From: Bretschneidera sinensis
Lineage: Eukaryota > Streptophyta > Magnoliopsida > Brassicales > Akaniaceae
Length of the DNA: 64,000 nt
Reading direction: 5' to 3'
NCBI GenBank assembly: GCA_023935145.1
Contig: CM043702.1
Coordinates: 54,886,501-54,950,500 of the forward strand
Shown here piece by piece: positions 45,944-57,784 of the stretch (position 1 is its first letter; every line of letters begins with the position of its first letter). The position numbers and the translations under genes are program-made. The notes below the pieces were generated by a model, which was not told the DNA's origin, did no database searches, and saw nothing but the letters and a program-made list of their open reading frames with translations.

Positions 45944-45957
45944 ACAAAGGTAGAGAT
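45944..45957 (+). other. Polypurine tract of C1
   Basis: ACAAAGGTAGAGAT directly precedes the TG of the 3' LTR. Confidence 0.85.
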
Positions 45958-46950
45958 TGTTGGTATTTATCTAAGGTTTAAACATGTCTAAACATGGTTC
46001 AAATATGGTTAAAGTCTAAAACAAGGTTGAAAGATTAAAATACAGCATGTTAAAGGAGTGCACACTTGTGTGCATCTATTTGGGTGTGTGTGCACACCCC
46101 TAAACAACAAAGCAAAGTAGTGTGCACTACTGTGTGAAGGGCAGCATCAGTGTGCGCCTCACTGCCCCTTCACCAACGCCTCACCGCCCAGCAAGGATGA
46201 ATTTTGAAGAAGGGCAGCACCGCACCGCCCCTCCACCAGCACCACACCGCCCAGAATGTGGTGCAAAGGGGCTTTGCCTAGCGCCTCACCGCCCCCTGTT
46301 CAACGCCTTGGAGCTAGGCACACTGATGCACACATGGACAGCTTGTTTAAACCTCCTCTTAGGTGTGTGGATGCAAGGTTAAAACATAGAGAACCACTTA
46401 GGATTGATGGAGGGCCATGGTTAAGTAGTCATCAAGATCTAAGGGTGGAGATTGACTCTCAAGATTGGACAAGAAGTTGGTGCACAATATAAAGGGTCAC
46501 CTAGCTTCATTCTTAACACAACATTGTTATATAATTTGAGATCAATTGTAAAGAGTGACAAGACACAATACAAGAGAGAATTGTGTGAGAGTGCAAAGAC
46601 ACAAAACACAAGAGAGACTCATTGTAGAGAGGCTGGTTGTAAAGAAGAGAGAGTAGTATAGATAGAGAGCATTGTAATAGTTTTTATCTTCTTCCTTTCT
46701 TCTCTTCTTGGTTTCTTCAAGAACTTGAGCTTCTTGAAGAGGGTTTCTGTAATTGTAAAGAACCATTTATTTAGTGCAGAGAGTTCAGAGGAACTCACGG
46801 GGACGTAGGCTATTGCTGAACCTCGATAACAAATCGCTTGTCTTCTTTTCTTTTTTGTTTTCGATTGCTGTATTTCTTTCTACAAGTCCTTCTAGACTTG
46901 AGTGTTTGGAAGATCACCACCTGGGCATCTTGTCAAGGTGATTTCCAACA
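45958..46950 (+). repeat. 3' LTR of C1
   Basis: TGTTGGTATTTATCTAAGG to GTGATTTCCAACA, 993 bp, nearly colinear with the 5' copy including the GC-rich block (46140-46320). Short open frames here are LTR artefacts. Confidence 0.95.
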
Positions 46951-47300
46951 AAATATAAAATTATTTAAGTAACATTTAAAACATAAACTTTGCATTTAAT
47001 CCAAACATAATCATTTCGAAACAAGTTATCATAAATTACAACTGAAAGTCATCAAATATTTCTTTTCATCATTTCAATCTCATAGGAAATCAAATCATCT
47101 CCTTTCTTGGGTTGGTTTTCAAAGAGTATGTATACATAGAATCAATATACACATATATTTTATCATCTTGTATCCCCATCCAGTAGGATACATATGATAA
47201 TGTCCCCATCTAGCAGAACTTACAAGTTTCCCTATCTAGCATGACATGTACTCGGATACAAAAATAGAATGCAGTTGAAGGCAGAGTAATCTCTAGCGTT
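46951..47300 (-). repeat. 3' LTR of element G, middle segment
   Basis: Continues the LTR from 40647. It holds CCCCATCCAGTAGGATA, CCCCATCTAGCAGAAC and CCCTATCTAGCATGAC units, as in the B LTR, and ends at CTAGCGTT where element D begins. Confidence 0.8.
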
Positions 47301-47397
47301 TGTAACGACCCATCCCGGACTGGCCACCCCGAGATGGAATCATCACATTTTACTATCTCGACATGACACATATATGCAACAATATAAAAACATACCC

Positions 47398-47435
47398 GAG
47401 GACTTGATGTATATATATATATACATCAAGTCCTC
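47398..47435. repeat. 38-bp perfect palindrome in the D LTR
   Basis: The arms GAGGACTTGATGTATATAT (47398-47416) and their exact reverse complement (47417-47435) adjoin without spacer. The homologous site in the other LTR (about 61915-61940) is not palindromic. Confidence 0.95.
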
Positions 47436-48841
47436 AACTCTTTTCAAAGGAGATACATCTTTCTCCTATAATAAACAAATATAGTAAAATATAGTAAAAT
47501 GCATAAATATTTACAAACTTTAAAAAATTTCATTCACAATTATGAGGATGCTGACCACTGGACTTACTTAAGGTAATTACTCACTCTAATTATCTGCACA
47601 ACTATCTACTCGTCGTGTCCGTTACCTAAAATATTTCAACACTAAGGAGTGAGCTTCACAAGCTCGATGAATTAAATTTACAAAAATTAATCGATTTGTA
47701 TACTTCTAGTCATAGCTCATAATTCAATCATAAATATTCATCTATCTCTATCTCTTCTCGTATAAAATCAATCATGTTTATTATTTCAATATCTTCTCAT
47801 AAATTTATCAGCTTAATTTCAATGTCATAATAATTTACCTCATCATGAGGTTCACAATATAATCAATGACTATCTATCATATCATACTCAATCAAATCCT
47901 CATAATAGTTGTTTCATTATGAAGCTTATCTTTCTGTCAATCATTTCACAATCAACTCTAATAGTTTAGCATCTCAATCATCGGTTATAAACCATTCAAA
48001 TAAAAATGCATGCAATAAAACTATCTTTCTTTATTTCTTTCATCATCACTCCATACTATCAGCGTATGGAAAATACCAATTTCAGTATATCATTTGGAAT
48101 GTCTTCCCACATGTCAACATGTCTCAGCCAGACCAACTACCTTCATGGTCTTCCCTCTATGCATATGAACAATAATATGCAAGCAGACATATATCAAATC
48201 ATTCAATTCAACTATTTCTTTCTCAAAATCATTATTTCATCATATCCATATTAAACTCTCCTCATATATCATATAAATTTATCAATCATGGCTTTCAAGA
48301 ATTTCATATATCTTTTCAACATATATTCCATCAATCTGTCATTTCAAAAATATAGTTTCTCATATGATTAGTTTTCAACATATCATATTTTATACATACG
48401 TCATCAAATCATTAAATTCAATAATTAATACAATTATCAATTCATATTTCATATTGGTATCGATTATTAAAAGTAAATCTAACTCATCATGTAGAACTTA
48501 AAGCTACTCGTGTATCACCTCTTTACCTTAACTGTTTCTTTCAGCAGTTTCTTGAGATTGCTGATCACCAACACCTAACCATAAATTTTCATTGATCTTA
48601 CTATTTCATAGCTTAATTCAAATAATATAATTAATTAATTATGTGCTTAGTTTTACAATTCAATATTTGTTTTTTGTAATTGAAGTTATATCTAAATATA
48701 TGAAACAAATAATTCTTTGGTTAAATATTTATATGTAACATAAAATTGAAAAATGAGTCTTATTGAAAACTTACCCCAATTGAGATGAAGTCTTGATATT
48801 GATATTGAAATTGGATAACTATAATTATCTCTAATATTGGA

Positions 48842-48843
<2 letters not shown>

Positions 48844-48889
<46 letters not shown>
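48844..48889. repeat. (AT)n microsatellite in the D 3' LTR
   Basis: About 23 uninterrupted AT units. The right LTR has none at the corresponding place (near 60505) but carries a CT tract at about 60462-60483. Confidence 0.95.
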
Positions 48890-48892
<3 letters not shown>

Positions 48893-49423
48893 GTATAGAT
48901 TTTTGCTAGAGTTAAAGAAAGGAAAAAAAACCAAATGAAACATTTGCTTTGGCGTGAAAGAATTCTCTCAAAGCTTCAGGGAGTTTTAAAGCAAATGTGA
49001 TTTTTTAATATTATTTCATTATTATTTTAATATTAATAAAACCACCAGTAACTTTCTTTCCCGTTTGCAATTTTTTTATAAAAAATTATACTATAATATT
49101 ATTATTTTATTAAAAATATCAATTGACATAATTATTTCCACGTGAACAAGGACTTTCTTCTTTCTTCTTTTGCTTTTTTCTCTCTTCTTTTTTTTTTATA
49201 ATATTATTTTACTAATAGTTTATTAAAACTACTAATGTCAAAATATCATTCTTCACGTGAAGATACTTTTTCTTTAATTTGTTTCTTTTTTTTTTACTTT
49301 AAATATATTATTTTATTATAAATATCAATTGCCACTATTATGTTCACATGAACATAAGACTCCATTTTCTTTCTTTCACCCTTTATAATTACTAATTTAC
49401 TAAATTACCCTTAAGACTTTACA

Positions 49424-50690
49424 ATTCTACCCACTATATAAATATTTTATCCTCAAAATTTCCTTATTTACACCAGGAAAAAGTTGAAGATGTTTTCTCA
49501 TGCTCCCTTCCCGTTCCCACGCAATTTCCTCAAAGTCTCGATTCTACCAAAGTACTTGAACTAATGAAATTACTTTATTACGTAAGACTTGTTCCTTTAT
49601 GTCTAAAATTCTGACTGGTACTTGTATAAAGGTCAAATCTTCTTGAACTCTATAGTCTGACTCGGAATACTATGGAATTCATCATATAAACACTTTCGTA
49701 AAAGTGAAACATTAAACACGTTATGCAACTACTTTAACTCTAGAGGCAAATCCAATCTATATGCCACTGACCCAACTCTTTCAATCACCTCATAGGATCC
49801 CACAAACCTCGGAATCAGCTTCTCTTTCTTTCTAAATCTCAAAAAACACCTTTCCATGAAGACATCTTCAAATACACCCAGTCACCAAACTGAAACTCAA
49901 GAGGTCTTCTTCTATTATTAGCATACCCTTTCTGTCTACTCCATGCTTCTCTAAGGTTCTCTCTAACCAGTTTCATCCATTCAGTAGTCAAATCTATCAT
50001 CTCTAGACCAAATATCTTTCTTTCACCCGCTTCCTCCCAACATATAGGAATTCTACATCTCCTACCATACAAAGCCTCAAATGGTGCCATCCCAATACTA
50101 GCTTGATAATGATTATTATAAGCAAATTCAATCAAAGGAAAATAAGCGTCCTAGCTCACTGAAAAACTTAATACACAAGCTCTCAACATATCTTCTAGTA
50201 TTCTAATGATCCTATATATCTGCCCAAACTGCAACTGTGTACCGATAGATTTCTGAAAACCCCTCAAAAATCTAGAAGTAAATCTAGAATCTCTATCTGA
50301 TACAATGCTCAAAGGTACCCCATGCAATCTCACTATCTCTACTACATGCAACTCAACTAACTCTTCAGGACTCCAGGTAGTCTTAATTGGAAAGAAATGG
50401 GATGACTTAGAAATTCGATCCACTATAACCCATACTACATCATGACCTCTCTTGGTAAGGAAAAAACAAAAACAAAAAACAAAATCCATACTAACATTCT
50501 CGTATGGCCACTCAGGCATTGGAAGATGTTGTAGTAAACCTGCTGGATGTCTATTCTCAAACTTCACCTATTGACAAATCAAACATCTAGAAATGTTACT
50601 CAGTTGTATCCCTCTTCATCTCTAACCACCAACATTGTTGTCTTAACCCATATACATCTTATTATTATCCGGGTGCATAGAATACACATA
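49424..50690 (-). pseudogene. Element D integrase pseudogene with PPT
   Basis: From the right on the - strand: MHPDNNKMYMG (zinc-binding region, its start deleted), HPAGLLQHLPMPEWPYENV, MDFVF, VVWVIVDRISKSSHFF (first Asp), LSIVSDRDSRF (second Asp), then IYRIIRILEDML where the catalytic Glu should be. MIEFAYNNHYQASIGMAPF, LEFQFGDWVYLKMSSWKG and a stop-ridden chromodomain-like tail follow. The polypurine tract TGGGTAGAAT (49424-49433) ends it. Frame breaks lie near 50140 and 49840. Confidence 0.88.
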
Positions 50691-52060
50691 ATCATGATCA
50701 TAAGGAAACACTAAAAATCCTTCATCAATAGAAGGAAGCACTAAAATCGGAGCAGTAGTCAACTTCTCTTCTAATAACTGGAAACTCTCCTCATACTCCT
50801 CTGACCACACAAACTTCACCCCTTTCCTGGTCAATCTAGTCAATGGTACTGCAATAATAGAAAAATTTTGAATGAATCGTCTATAATAACTAATTAAACC
50901 CAAGAAAATTCTAATCTTAGTCACATTACCTGGTCTCTCACAACTCAACAATGTCTCTACCTTTTGTGGATCAACTGCTACACCCACTCCAGATACTATA
51001 TGCCCCAAGAATGATATTTCATTCAGCTAAAACTCACATTTAGAAAAATTCGCATATAATTTATCTCTCATCAGAATCTCCAACACTGTCTAAATGTTTC
51101 ACATGATCTTCCTTATTCTTGGAATACACCAAGATATCATCAATAAACAAAACCACAAATCTATCCAAGAATGAATTAAACACCTTATTCATCAAATCTA
51201 GTAATGTTGTAGGAGCATGGTTAACCCACATTGCATCATAAGGAATTCATTATGGCCATAACTGAACAATTCGAGACCTGTCAATCACACGAATTATAAA
51301 CAGAAAGAAAAAAAGACAAGATTTACCCAGGTTCACCCCAGAATAGGGTTACATCTTGCCAGAGGTTTCTTATTATCAACCTCATAAATCTCTCATTTTT
51401 AATGTATGCTCAGTACATAAAGAGTATTTATAAGCAACTTAAGACGTCCTAATTAGGGTCTAATTAGGATTTTCGTTATGTTGCAGAACTACGGCTATTC
51501 AAGGGTCTAAGCCCAAACCGCCAAGCAAAACACCAGGCCCAACTCATGTACATGGCCTAAACTATGACTATTAAGAGTGGGACCCCCGTGTCCATCCAAG
51601 GTTCTACAAATCTAGTCTAGTGAAGTATGCATCAACTCTAACAATAACATGTTCTAAAAGCAGTCTTAGGCACGTCTCACTTCTTTATCCTCAATTGGTG
51701 ATAACCTTATCTCAGGTATATCTTTGAAAACACCATCGATCCTTACAAATGTTCAAACAAATCATCTATCCTTGGCAAAAGATACATATTCTTGGTGGTG
51801 ATCTTATTCAACTGTTGATAATTAATACATAATCTCATTGTTCCATCATTCTTCTTTACAAACAACATAGGGCTTTCTAAGGCGACACACTAGGTCAAAT
51901 AAATTACTTATCTAACAACTCTTGAAGCTGAACTTTCAACTCTCTCAGCTCAGCAGGAGCTGTCTATGAAATAATATCAATAGAAACTTTAATCTATCTA
52001 CTGGGAGGCAATCCAGACAACTCCTCATGAAACACATCAACAAAATCTTTTACTACTAAG
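50640..52060 (-). pseudogene. Element D reverse transcriptase pseudogene, RNase H deleted
   Basis: Fingers and palm at about 51740-52060 ([11 protein letters not shown] with catalytic-region Asp to Asn, RIDDLFEHL) are followed by the solo LTR insertion at 51263-51643, then LLDLMNKVF and the intact catalytic box FIDDILVYS near 51115-51145. The connection domain at 50700-51008 (VDPQKVETLLSC, FLGLISYYRRFIQ, FVWSEEYEESFQLLE) runs through FLVFPYDHD, where it fuses directly to integrase MHPDNN: RNase H is missing. Confidence 0.87.
51263..51643 (-). repeat. Solo LTR, 381 bp, in the D reverse transcriptase
   Basis: TG...CA boundaries (TGAACAATTCGAG to CAACTCTAACA on the + strand) are flanked by a perfect 5-bp duplication ATAAC (51258-51262 and 51644-51648). 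Removing it restores the RT reading across the site. On the - strand it starts TGTTAGAGTTGATG, has a TATA box (CTTATAAATACTC, near 51428-51440) and ends GAATTGTTCA. The size suggests copia; no internal part remains, as after LTR-LTR recombination. Confidence 0.88.
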
Positions 52061-52099
52061 ATTTCGTATAACCTTCTACCATCCTTTCTAGAATCCACC

Positions 52100-52620
52100 A
52101 CATAAGCCAAATTTCCCTCACAACCCGTCCTCACCCATCTACTAGCAGTCACAGCATAAATAAGACAAGTATTTTACATTCTCCTTATTAATTAAATTCC
52201 TCCTATCCAGGTATCCTGAACACCACATCTTCCTAAAATAATTCACCTAAGCATGATATGTAGACAATCAATTCATCCCAAAATCAAATGAAAAGTTGTC
52301 ATATCTAAAGGCAGCAAATCAACTTCAAACTCTATATCAGCCATACAGATTACACAACAATGATAAATAGTCTTGATAATAACCCTATCTTTAGTGGGAA
52401 TCTCAACAATAACAACATGCATCAAAAGACTAACATAAGCATCAATAGACTTCATAAAAACTTTGAATGCAAAGGAATGGGTTGCACTAAGATCAATCAA
52501 CAATCTAACAGGTTTATCAAGAATAGATACCACACCCATAACAACATCAGAAGTAGCCTGTACATCCTGCTGGGTCAAAGCATAAACTCTGCTATCTCTA
52601 GGTTATGATTGATTACCTTA
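52100..52620 (-). pseudogene. Element D aspartic protease pseudogene
   Basis: MTQQDVQATSDVV, SILDKPVRLLIDLSATHSF (active-site D-S-G changed to D-L-S) and FEVDLLPLDMTTFHLILG occupy the open part 52273-52578. MDWLSTYHA-type sequence follows near 52240-52270 with stops. Confidence 0.85.
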
Positions 52621-52621
52621 T

Positions 52622-53998
52622 CCCCTCTTGGTAACTAGTCCTCTACTTCTACTCCACATACTTCCTAATCCATCACCTCTTCATCTGTCTCCTCCCAACA
52701 CCTCCAGCACCTACCCCAACATATCTCCCCAATAAACAATTTACACTAATATATCCCCCCTTACCACATACAAAGCACATCAAAGTAGAACAATTCCAAG
52801 ATAGATGTCCTATCTGATTACATCTATAACAAGCTTTAGTCTTTCTATCAAACATCATATTACCACCTCCTTTGGCTGGCACGCTCCCACCTACCATATC
52901 CTCCAGCTCCCATAGACTGTCTCTCAAATCTCGGGATCCCACCATCTAAACTCTAAGCTACAGAAGCTACATATCCTATCTGTCTCTGACTTTGCATCAT
53001 AAGTCCCTGTGACGAGGAACACTCTCTCTGGGGTGGTCTCCCACCCTGTACACTCATACCACCACCACATCTAGAACCCTCGAGCCTAGATTTCTTTAGT
53101 CACTTTCTCTTTCCTCTAGATTCCACCATATCTTTCTCAATCTGAAGTGCTCTATCCACTAGAATAGCATAATTCACATGTCTCACATAAGAAAGTTTGG
53201 ATCAAATCTCAAAGTTTAATCCATCTAAGAATCTCTTACACTTCTTTTCCTATGTATGTATCAATTCCAGCATAAACCACAATAAGGCTACAAATCTACT
53301 ATCATACTGAGACAATCAACATGTTATGCCTCAAATGAAAAAGTCTCTCTCTTATTATGTTCTAAAAGTATAGGGAAAATACTTATCAAAGATAGTCTTC
53401 TTAAACCTATTTCATGTTAAGGATCGATCAGCATCAGGACTCAACGTAAGAAAAGTATCCTCCCACCATTCAATAGCCTCCAATTTAAATGAAGCAAAGA
53501 CAACCCTCTGCCTACCAGTCACTAGCAACACGTCAAATAATCTCTCAACATGTTTCACCCATAACTCAGCCTCAAAAATATTAACAGATCCTCTAAACGA
53601 CGAAGGATTCAACTTAATGAATCTAACGAAGTAATCTCCATGTATCTCATGTACAAACTTACCATCTCCCTCTTGAATATCTTGTCTCACTGGATTTATA
53701 GCCATATTAGGTTCTATTCTAACCCTCTTATCCAGTCTCCTATGTAGATTATCAGCTCTATCCTCTACTGTATTCATCCTCTCTAAAGCACTAGAAAGAT
53801 CTTTTCTTAACTCATCTTTCCCAACACCAGATTACCTCATACCTCTACTAGTACTAGCAGTACTACCCATATGTTCCCTTTCAGGAACCTCCATCTCAAC
53901 CTCAAGTCTTCTAAATACTAGGGGCCTACCACACCCACTTTGATTCATCACTCTACCTCTAGGTTTGGTATGTCCATGTGGCATCCTCAGACTCTGCA
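52622..53998 (-). pseudogene. gag: Element D gag pseudogene
   Basis: The ATG at 53998 starts MQSLRMPHGHTKPRGRVMNQ, matching element A. The capsid core (53412-53777) has FVRFIKLNPSSFRGSVN, ELWVKHVERLFDVL and AIEWWEDTF. The nucleocapsid part (52673-52945) has knuckle CYRCNQIGHLSWNC, complete, and CFVCGKGGYISVNC, where His is Tyr. Frames change between the parts. Upstream, toward the PBS, the leader is split by copia C3 at 54014. Confidence 0.88.
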
Positions 53999-54013
53999 TT
54001 AAAATATAATTTC

Positions 54014-54899
54014 TGTTGGGAAACCACCTTGGATGATGCCTAAGAGGTGATCTTCCAAACACCCAAGTCTAAATGACTTGTATAAGAAAAGAAACAGCAA
54101 CCAATCAAAGCAAGAAAGAAAAGAACACAAGAAATTTGTTATTAAGGTTCGGCAATCTACCTACGTCCCGTGAGCTCCTCCGAGCTCTCTACACTATCTT
54201 ATCAATGGAGTTCGTTACAATCAGCAAAACCCTTCTAAGAACTCATGGGTTTTTGAAGAACGAAAGAAGAGGAAGAAGAAGAAAGTGATAAGAACTAACC
54301 CTATAATTTTTCCAAGAAAATTCCCCTTACAAGCCCTTGAATCCCTTTCTATTCTACTATCTCTTTCTAAACAACCAACCTCTCTACAGAATCTCTCTTG
54401 AGTTTAGTGTCTTTGCACTCTTACAATTGATCTCACTTTCAATCATAAGTTATTCCTCACACTTCTTGGAGATTGAAGCTAGGTGACCCTTTATATAGTG
54501 CACCAACTTCTTAACCAATCTTGAGGGTCAATATCCACCCTTAGATCTTGAAGACCAATTAACCATGGCCCTCCATCAATCCTAGTAAAGCTATGCATTT
54601 TGGACATGCCCCACACACCTTTCAAAAGGTTGAACAAAATGGAATTAGTGTGCCTTCTGGCCATGGCCTAGAACAGGGTATGCCGCGGCCTGGAGTGTGT
54701 TGAACACCTCTCCACTTCTCACCTTTCTGGGCGCCGTGGCCTGGGGGAGGCTGAGCCATGGCGCACACCTTCTCCAACACTTCTCCTTGCTAGGTGCCGC
54801 ACCTTAGAATGAGCTGGGCCACGGCACACACTGGTGTGCATTGATGCTGATTTTTTCTTCTTTCATTGCAACTGTTTAATGCTAAGACAAATTCTAACA
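54014..54899 (-). repeat. 3' LTR of C3
   Basis: On the + strand TGTTGGGAAACCACC to CAAATTCTAACA. It has a GC-rich U3 block at about 54650-54835. The PPT (CAAAGGTAGACAT on the - strand) lies at 54900-54912. Confidence 0.92.
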
Positions 54900-54979
54900 A
54901 TGTCTACCTTTGTCTAAGCGATTAAACCCGAACCCATGTGTAGAGAACTCAGTATCCAAACTCATCTTGAGTCATCATA

Positions 54980-55470
54980 TCAACAGACTCCAATCCTAAG
55001 AAGTCCAAGGCAATGATTAATCTTGTTTAGAGGTAGAACTTTAGTACCTAAATCCGTAGGGTTTTCTTCCATAGCCACCTTGTCCATATGAATGCATCAT
55101 TCCGTAATATTTTCCCAAATGAAATGGTATCGAACATCCATGTGCTTGGTCCTCTCATGGAACACTGCATTCTTGCATAAATACAATGCACTTTGGCTAT
55201 CCGAATACACCACAACCTACTCCTCTAGTACCTTCAACTCTTTCAACAACCCTTTGCACCACATAGCTTCCTTGATGGCTTCCATAGCCGCTATGTACTC
55301 AGCCTTGATTGTAGAGAGTACTACCACTGGCTGCAACTGAGCCTTCTAACTTACACAACATCCATTTAAGTTGAAGAAGTAGGAAGCAATCAATCTCCTT
55401 TAATCCCAGTCTGCTCCAAAGTTTGAATCAGCATAACCCTCAAGGCAGATGGACTTACCCCTCTTCTTAT
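54980..55470 (-). pseudogene. C3 RNase H pseudogene
   Basis: EGYADSNFGADWD, KAQLQPVVVLST, AEYIAAMEAIKEAMW, VVVYSDSQSALYL and TKHMDVRYHFIWE are recognisable on the - strand, with stops after WD and near 55350 and 55220. It ends DLGTKVLPLNK. Confidence 0.85.
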
Positions 55471-56265
55471 AAATCAGCCCCACATCTAAGTTTCCCTTCA
55501 AGTACCTCAACAGCCACTTCATCTCAAGCCAATTCTCCTTTCTGGGATTACTCATAAACCTACTGAGGACACTTATTGCATGAGCAATATCAGGTCTAGT
55601 GCTTACCATAGTGAACATCACAGAGCCAACCGTACTAGAGTAGGGGACCTTTTCCATTTCCTTCTTCTCCTCATTCGATCTTGGATATTGATCGTTAGAG
55701 AACTTGAAATGACCAGCAAGGGGAACCTTCACTAGTTTGCTATCTTCCATAGAGAACTTAGATATCATGTTCTCTATGTAGGAAGACCGAGAAACCTTCA
55801 ACCCGTTTCTCTCCCTTTCCCAAATTCTTCTCATCTCAAGGATATTTTGTGTAAGGCTAAGATCCTTCCTCTCAAACTCCTTACTGAGTTGAGATGTAAA
55901 CCTTTTCATCCTCTCCTTGCTGTTCCCAACTGATGACATATCAATGACATAGATAAGGATACTCACTATTTCCTCCATCTTCTATCCAGGTGAGAAGGTT
56001 TCTGTGAAATCTATGCCTCATCTTTGCGTGAATCTCTTTGCCACCAGCCTAATCTTCTTCTGGACTTTATCCTCTGGAGGGTTCCCTTCTTTGACCTTGT
56101 AAGTGCACTTACAATCCATAACTCTTTGTTTTTTTGGTTTGGGCACCAATACCCAAGAGTTGTTCTTCCTCAAAGAATCAATTTCTTCCTCCATAGCTAG
56201 CTGCCACTTTGATAAATCCTTACACTCTATGGCATCCATGAAAGTTTCTGGTTCAACCATCCCTC
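55400..56265 (-). pseudogene. C3 reverse transcriptase pseudogene, internally deleted
   Basis: The N-terminal part (56018-56260) has KWQLAMEEEIDSL and NNSWVLVPKPKKQRV. Between about 55978 and 56010 the DNA jumps from the FTET motif to just before the catalytic box, losing roughly 270 bp including the KTAFLHGEL and YGLKQ motifs. The box reads IYVIDMSSVG instead of IYVDDMLLVG. The remainder (55400-55978) is open through MVSTRPDIAHAISVLSRF. Confidence 0.88.
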
Positions 56266-56272
56266 ATTCTGT

Positions 56273-57640
56273 CTAAGGAACTGCCACATTAGCATCCGCA
56301 AACCCATATTTCAAAGGTGGTCTAACCACCCTCATTTCTTGGTCCCTTGTGAGATGGTAATCATTTTGACTTGCTGTATCAACCCCTTCTAGTTTAGCTT
56401 CCTCTTGAGTTTCTTGAGCTTGGCCCTCATCAATGGGCTCTACTTGGTCCGAACCCTCTTGCCTTCCTTGTTTTACCTGAACTAAATTTTCTTTAATGCT
56501 ATGCTCCACAAATACCGAACTGGTTTGCTCACTATCTCCTGTAGGGTTAGTTTTCTCCAAATAGGGAAATAAATGCTCGTTAAAAATGATATCACTACTC
56601 ATTATGAGTTTAAATCTTTTTTTCTCTAAGGACCACAACTTATACCCCTTAACCCCATCACCATACCCTAGAAATATACATTTTCTAGACCTTGGGTTAA
56701 GTTTATCATCCTTTTGATGTGTAAATGCAGCACACCCAAAAGTCCTAAAGTTGCTCAATCCAAGGGGTTTCCCACTCCACATCTCCATGGGAGTCTTGAG
56801 CTCTAAAGCTCTAGAAGGATATCTATTTACCAAGTATGCAGCAGTAGACACAGCTTCCCCCTAAAAATGTTTTGGTAAACCGGACCCAATTAACATGCAC
56901 CTAACCTTTTCCATAAAGGTTCTATTCATCGTCTCAGCAACTCCATTTTGCAAAGGTGTTTTTACAACCGTTCTATGTCTTAGAATGCCATTTAATTCAC
57001 AGAATTTATCAAAATCCTTATTACAAAATTCTAAGCCATTATCGGTTCATAAAGCCTTAACTACCCTACTCGTTTGAGTCTCCAGCAATTTTTTTCATAC
57101 CACAAATTTATTTAAAGCATCTGATTTACTTTTAAGCAAATAAACCCAAACCTTTCTTGAATAATCATCAATTAAAGATAGGAAGTAAAAATTACCTCCC
57201 TATGTTGGTGTTCTTCCTAGTCCCCATAGGTCTGAATGAATGTAGTCAAGAATGCCCTTAGACTTGTGCACTCCGGTGTTGAAGCTAACCCAGTGTTGCA
57301 TCCCAAGAACGCAACACTCGCAGAAATCCAATTTCTCTACTTTGTCACCACCAAGTAGACCATTCTTGCTGAGAACTTACAGGCCCTTTTCGCTCATATG
57401 TCCCAAGCAAGTATGCTAAAGGGCTGCCCTATCCATCTCAGCCATCAAGCTTGCTGCTTGATCCTTGATTTCTGTCTCTTTGATCATCTCATAGAGTCCA
57501 TCTTTTATTGTTGCTTTTATCACTACCAAAGATCCCTTGGTTACCTTGATCTTTCCTCCCTCAGCTTTGTATGTGTACCCCATGGAATCCAGCAGCCCCA
57601 ATGAGATCAAATTTCTCCTCAAATCTGGGAGATACCTTAC
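56273..57640 (-). pseudogene. C3 integrase pseudogene
   Basis: The zinc-binding arm (57250-57622: DGLYEMIKETEIKDQ, DFCECCVLG-like) is followed by the core in broken frames: SLIDDYSRKVWVYLL, RTDNGLEF-type with a stop, and ETMNRT where AERMNRT is expected. The C-terminal part at 56273-56851 is open: AAYLVNRYPSRALELKTPMEM, CIFLGYGDGVKGYKLW and a Gln/Glu-rich linker leading toward RT. Stops fall near 56862. Confidence 0.83.
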
Positions 57641-57784
57641 ATTTTATAGTAGCCTTGTGACTCCATCAAACATCCTCAGCTGGATGTCTCCTATCCCCCT
57701 CACTTGGCAAGAACTGTCATTCCCCAAGAAAACCCTTCCATCATTGATTTCCTTGAAATTCTTGAACCATTCCTTGTGAGGGCA

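Larger units (their letters stand above)
40648..46950 (+). mobile_element. Element C1: Ty1/copia, Tork/Tnt1-like, nearly complete
   Basis: The LTRs (994 and 993 bp) flank PBS, gag, protease, integrase, RT, RNase H and PPT in copia order. Flanks ACATA (40643-40647) and AAATA (46951-46955) are a 4/5 match duplication. The two LTRs align without large gaps, so this is the youngest-looking large element here. It is still inactive: a gag deletion with frameshift near 42350, stops at 42689, 42868, 42970, 43615, 44501 and 45740, and a shift near 45418. It lies within the G LTR. Confidence 0.95.
47301..49423 (-). repeat. 3' LTR of element D (minus orientation)
   Basis: On the + strand TGTAACGACCCATCCCGG to CTTAAGACTTTACA, 2123 bp; as an LTR it starts TGTAAAGTC and ends GGTCGTTACA. 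It matches the reverse complement of 59916-62030 by landmarks such as GAACATAAGACTCCATTT, CCACATGTCAACATG and CTCATCATGAGGTTCA. It has acquired an (AT)n tract and a perfect palindrome absent from the other copy. Confidence 0.92.

Noticed and set aside
46122..46492. Overlapping Pro/His-rich frames in the C1 3' LTR
   Set aside because: They arise from the GC-rich U3 repeats; the same place in other LTR copies encodes different frames.
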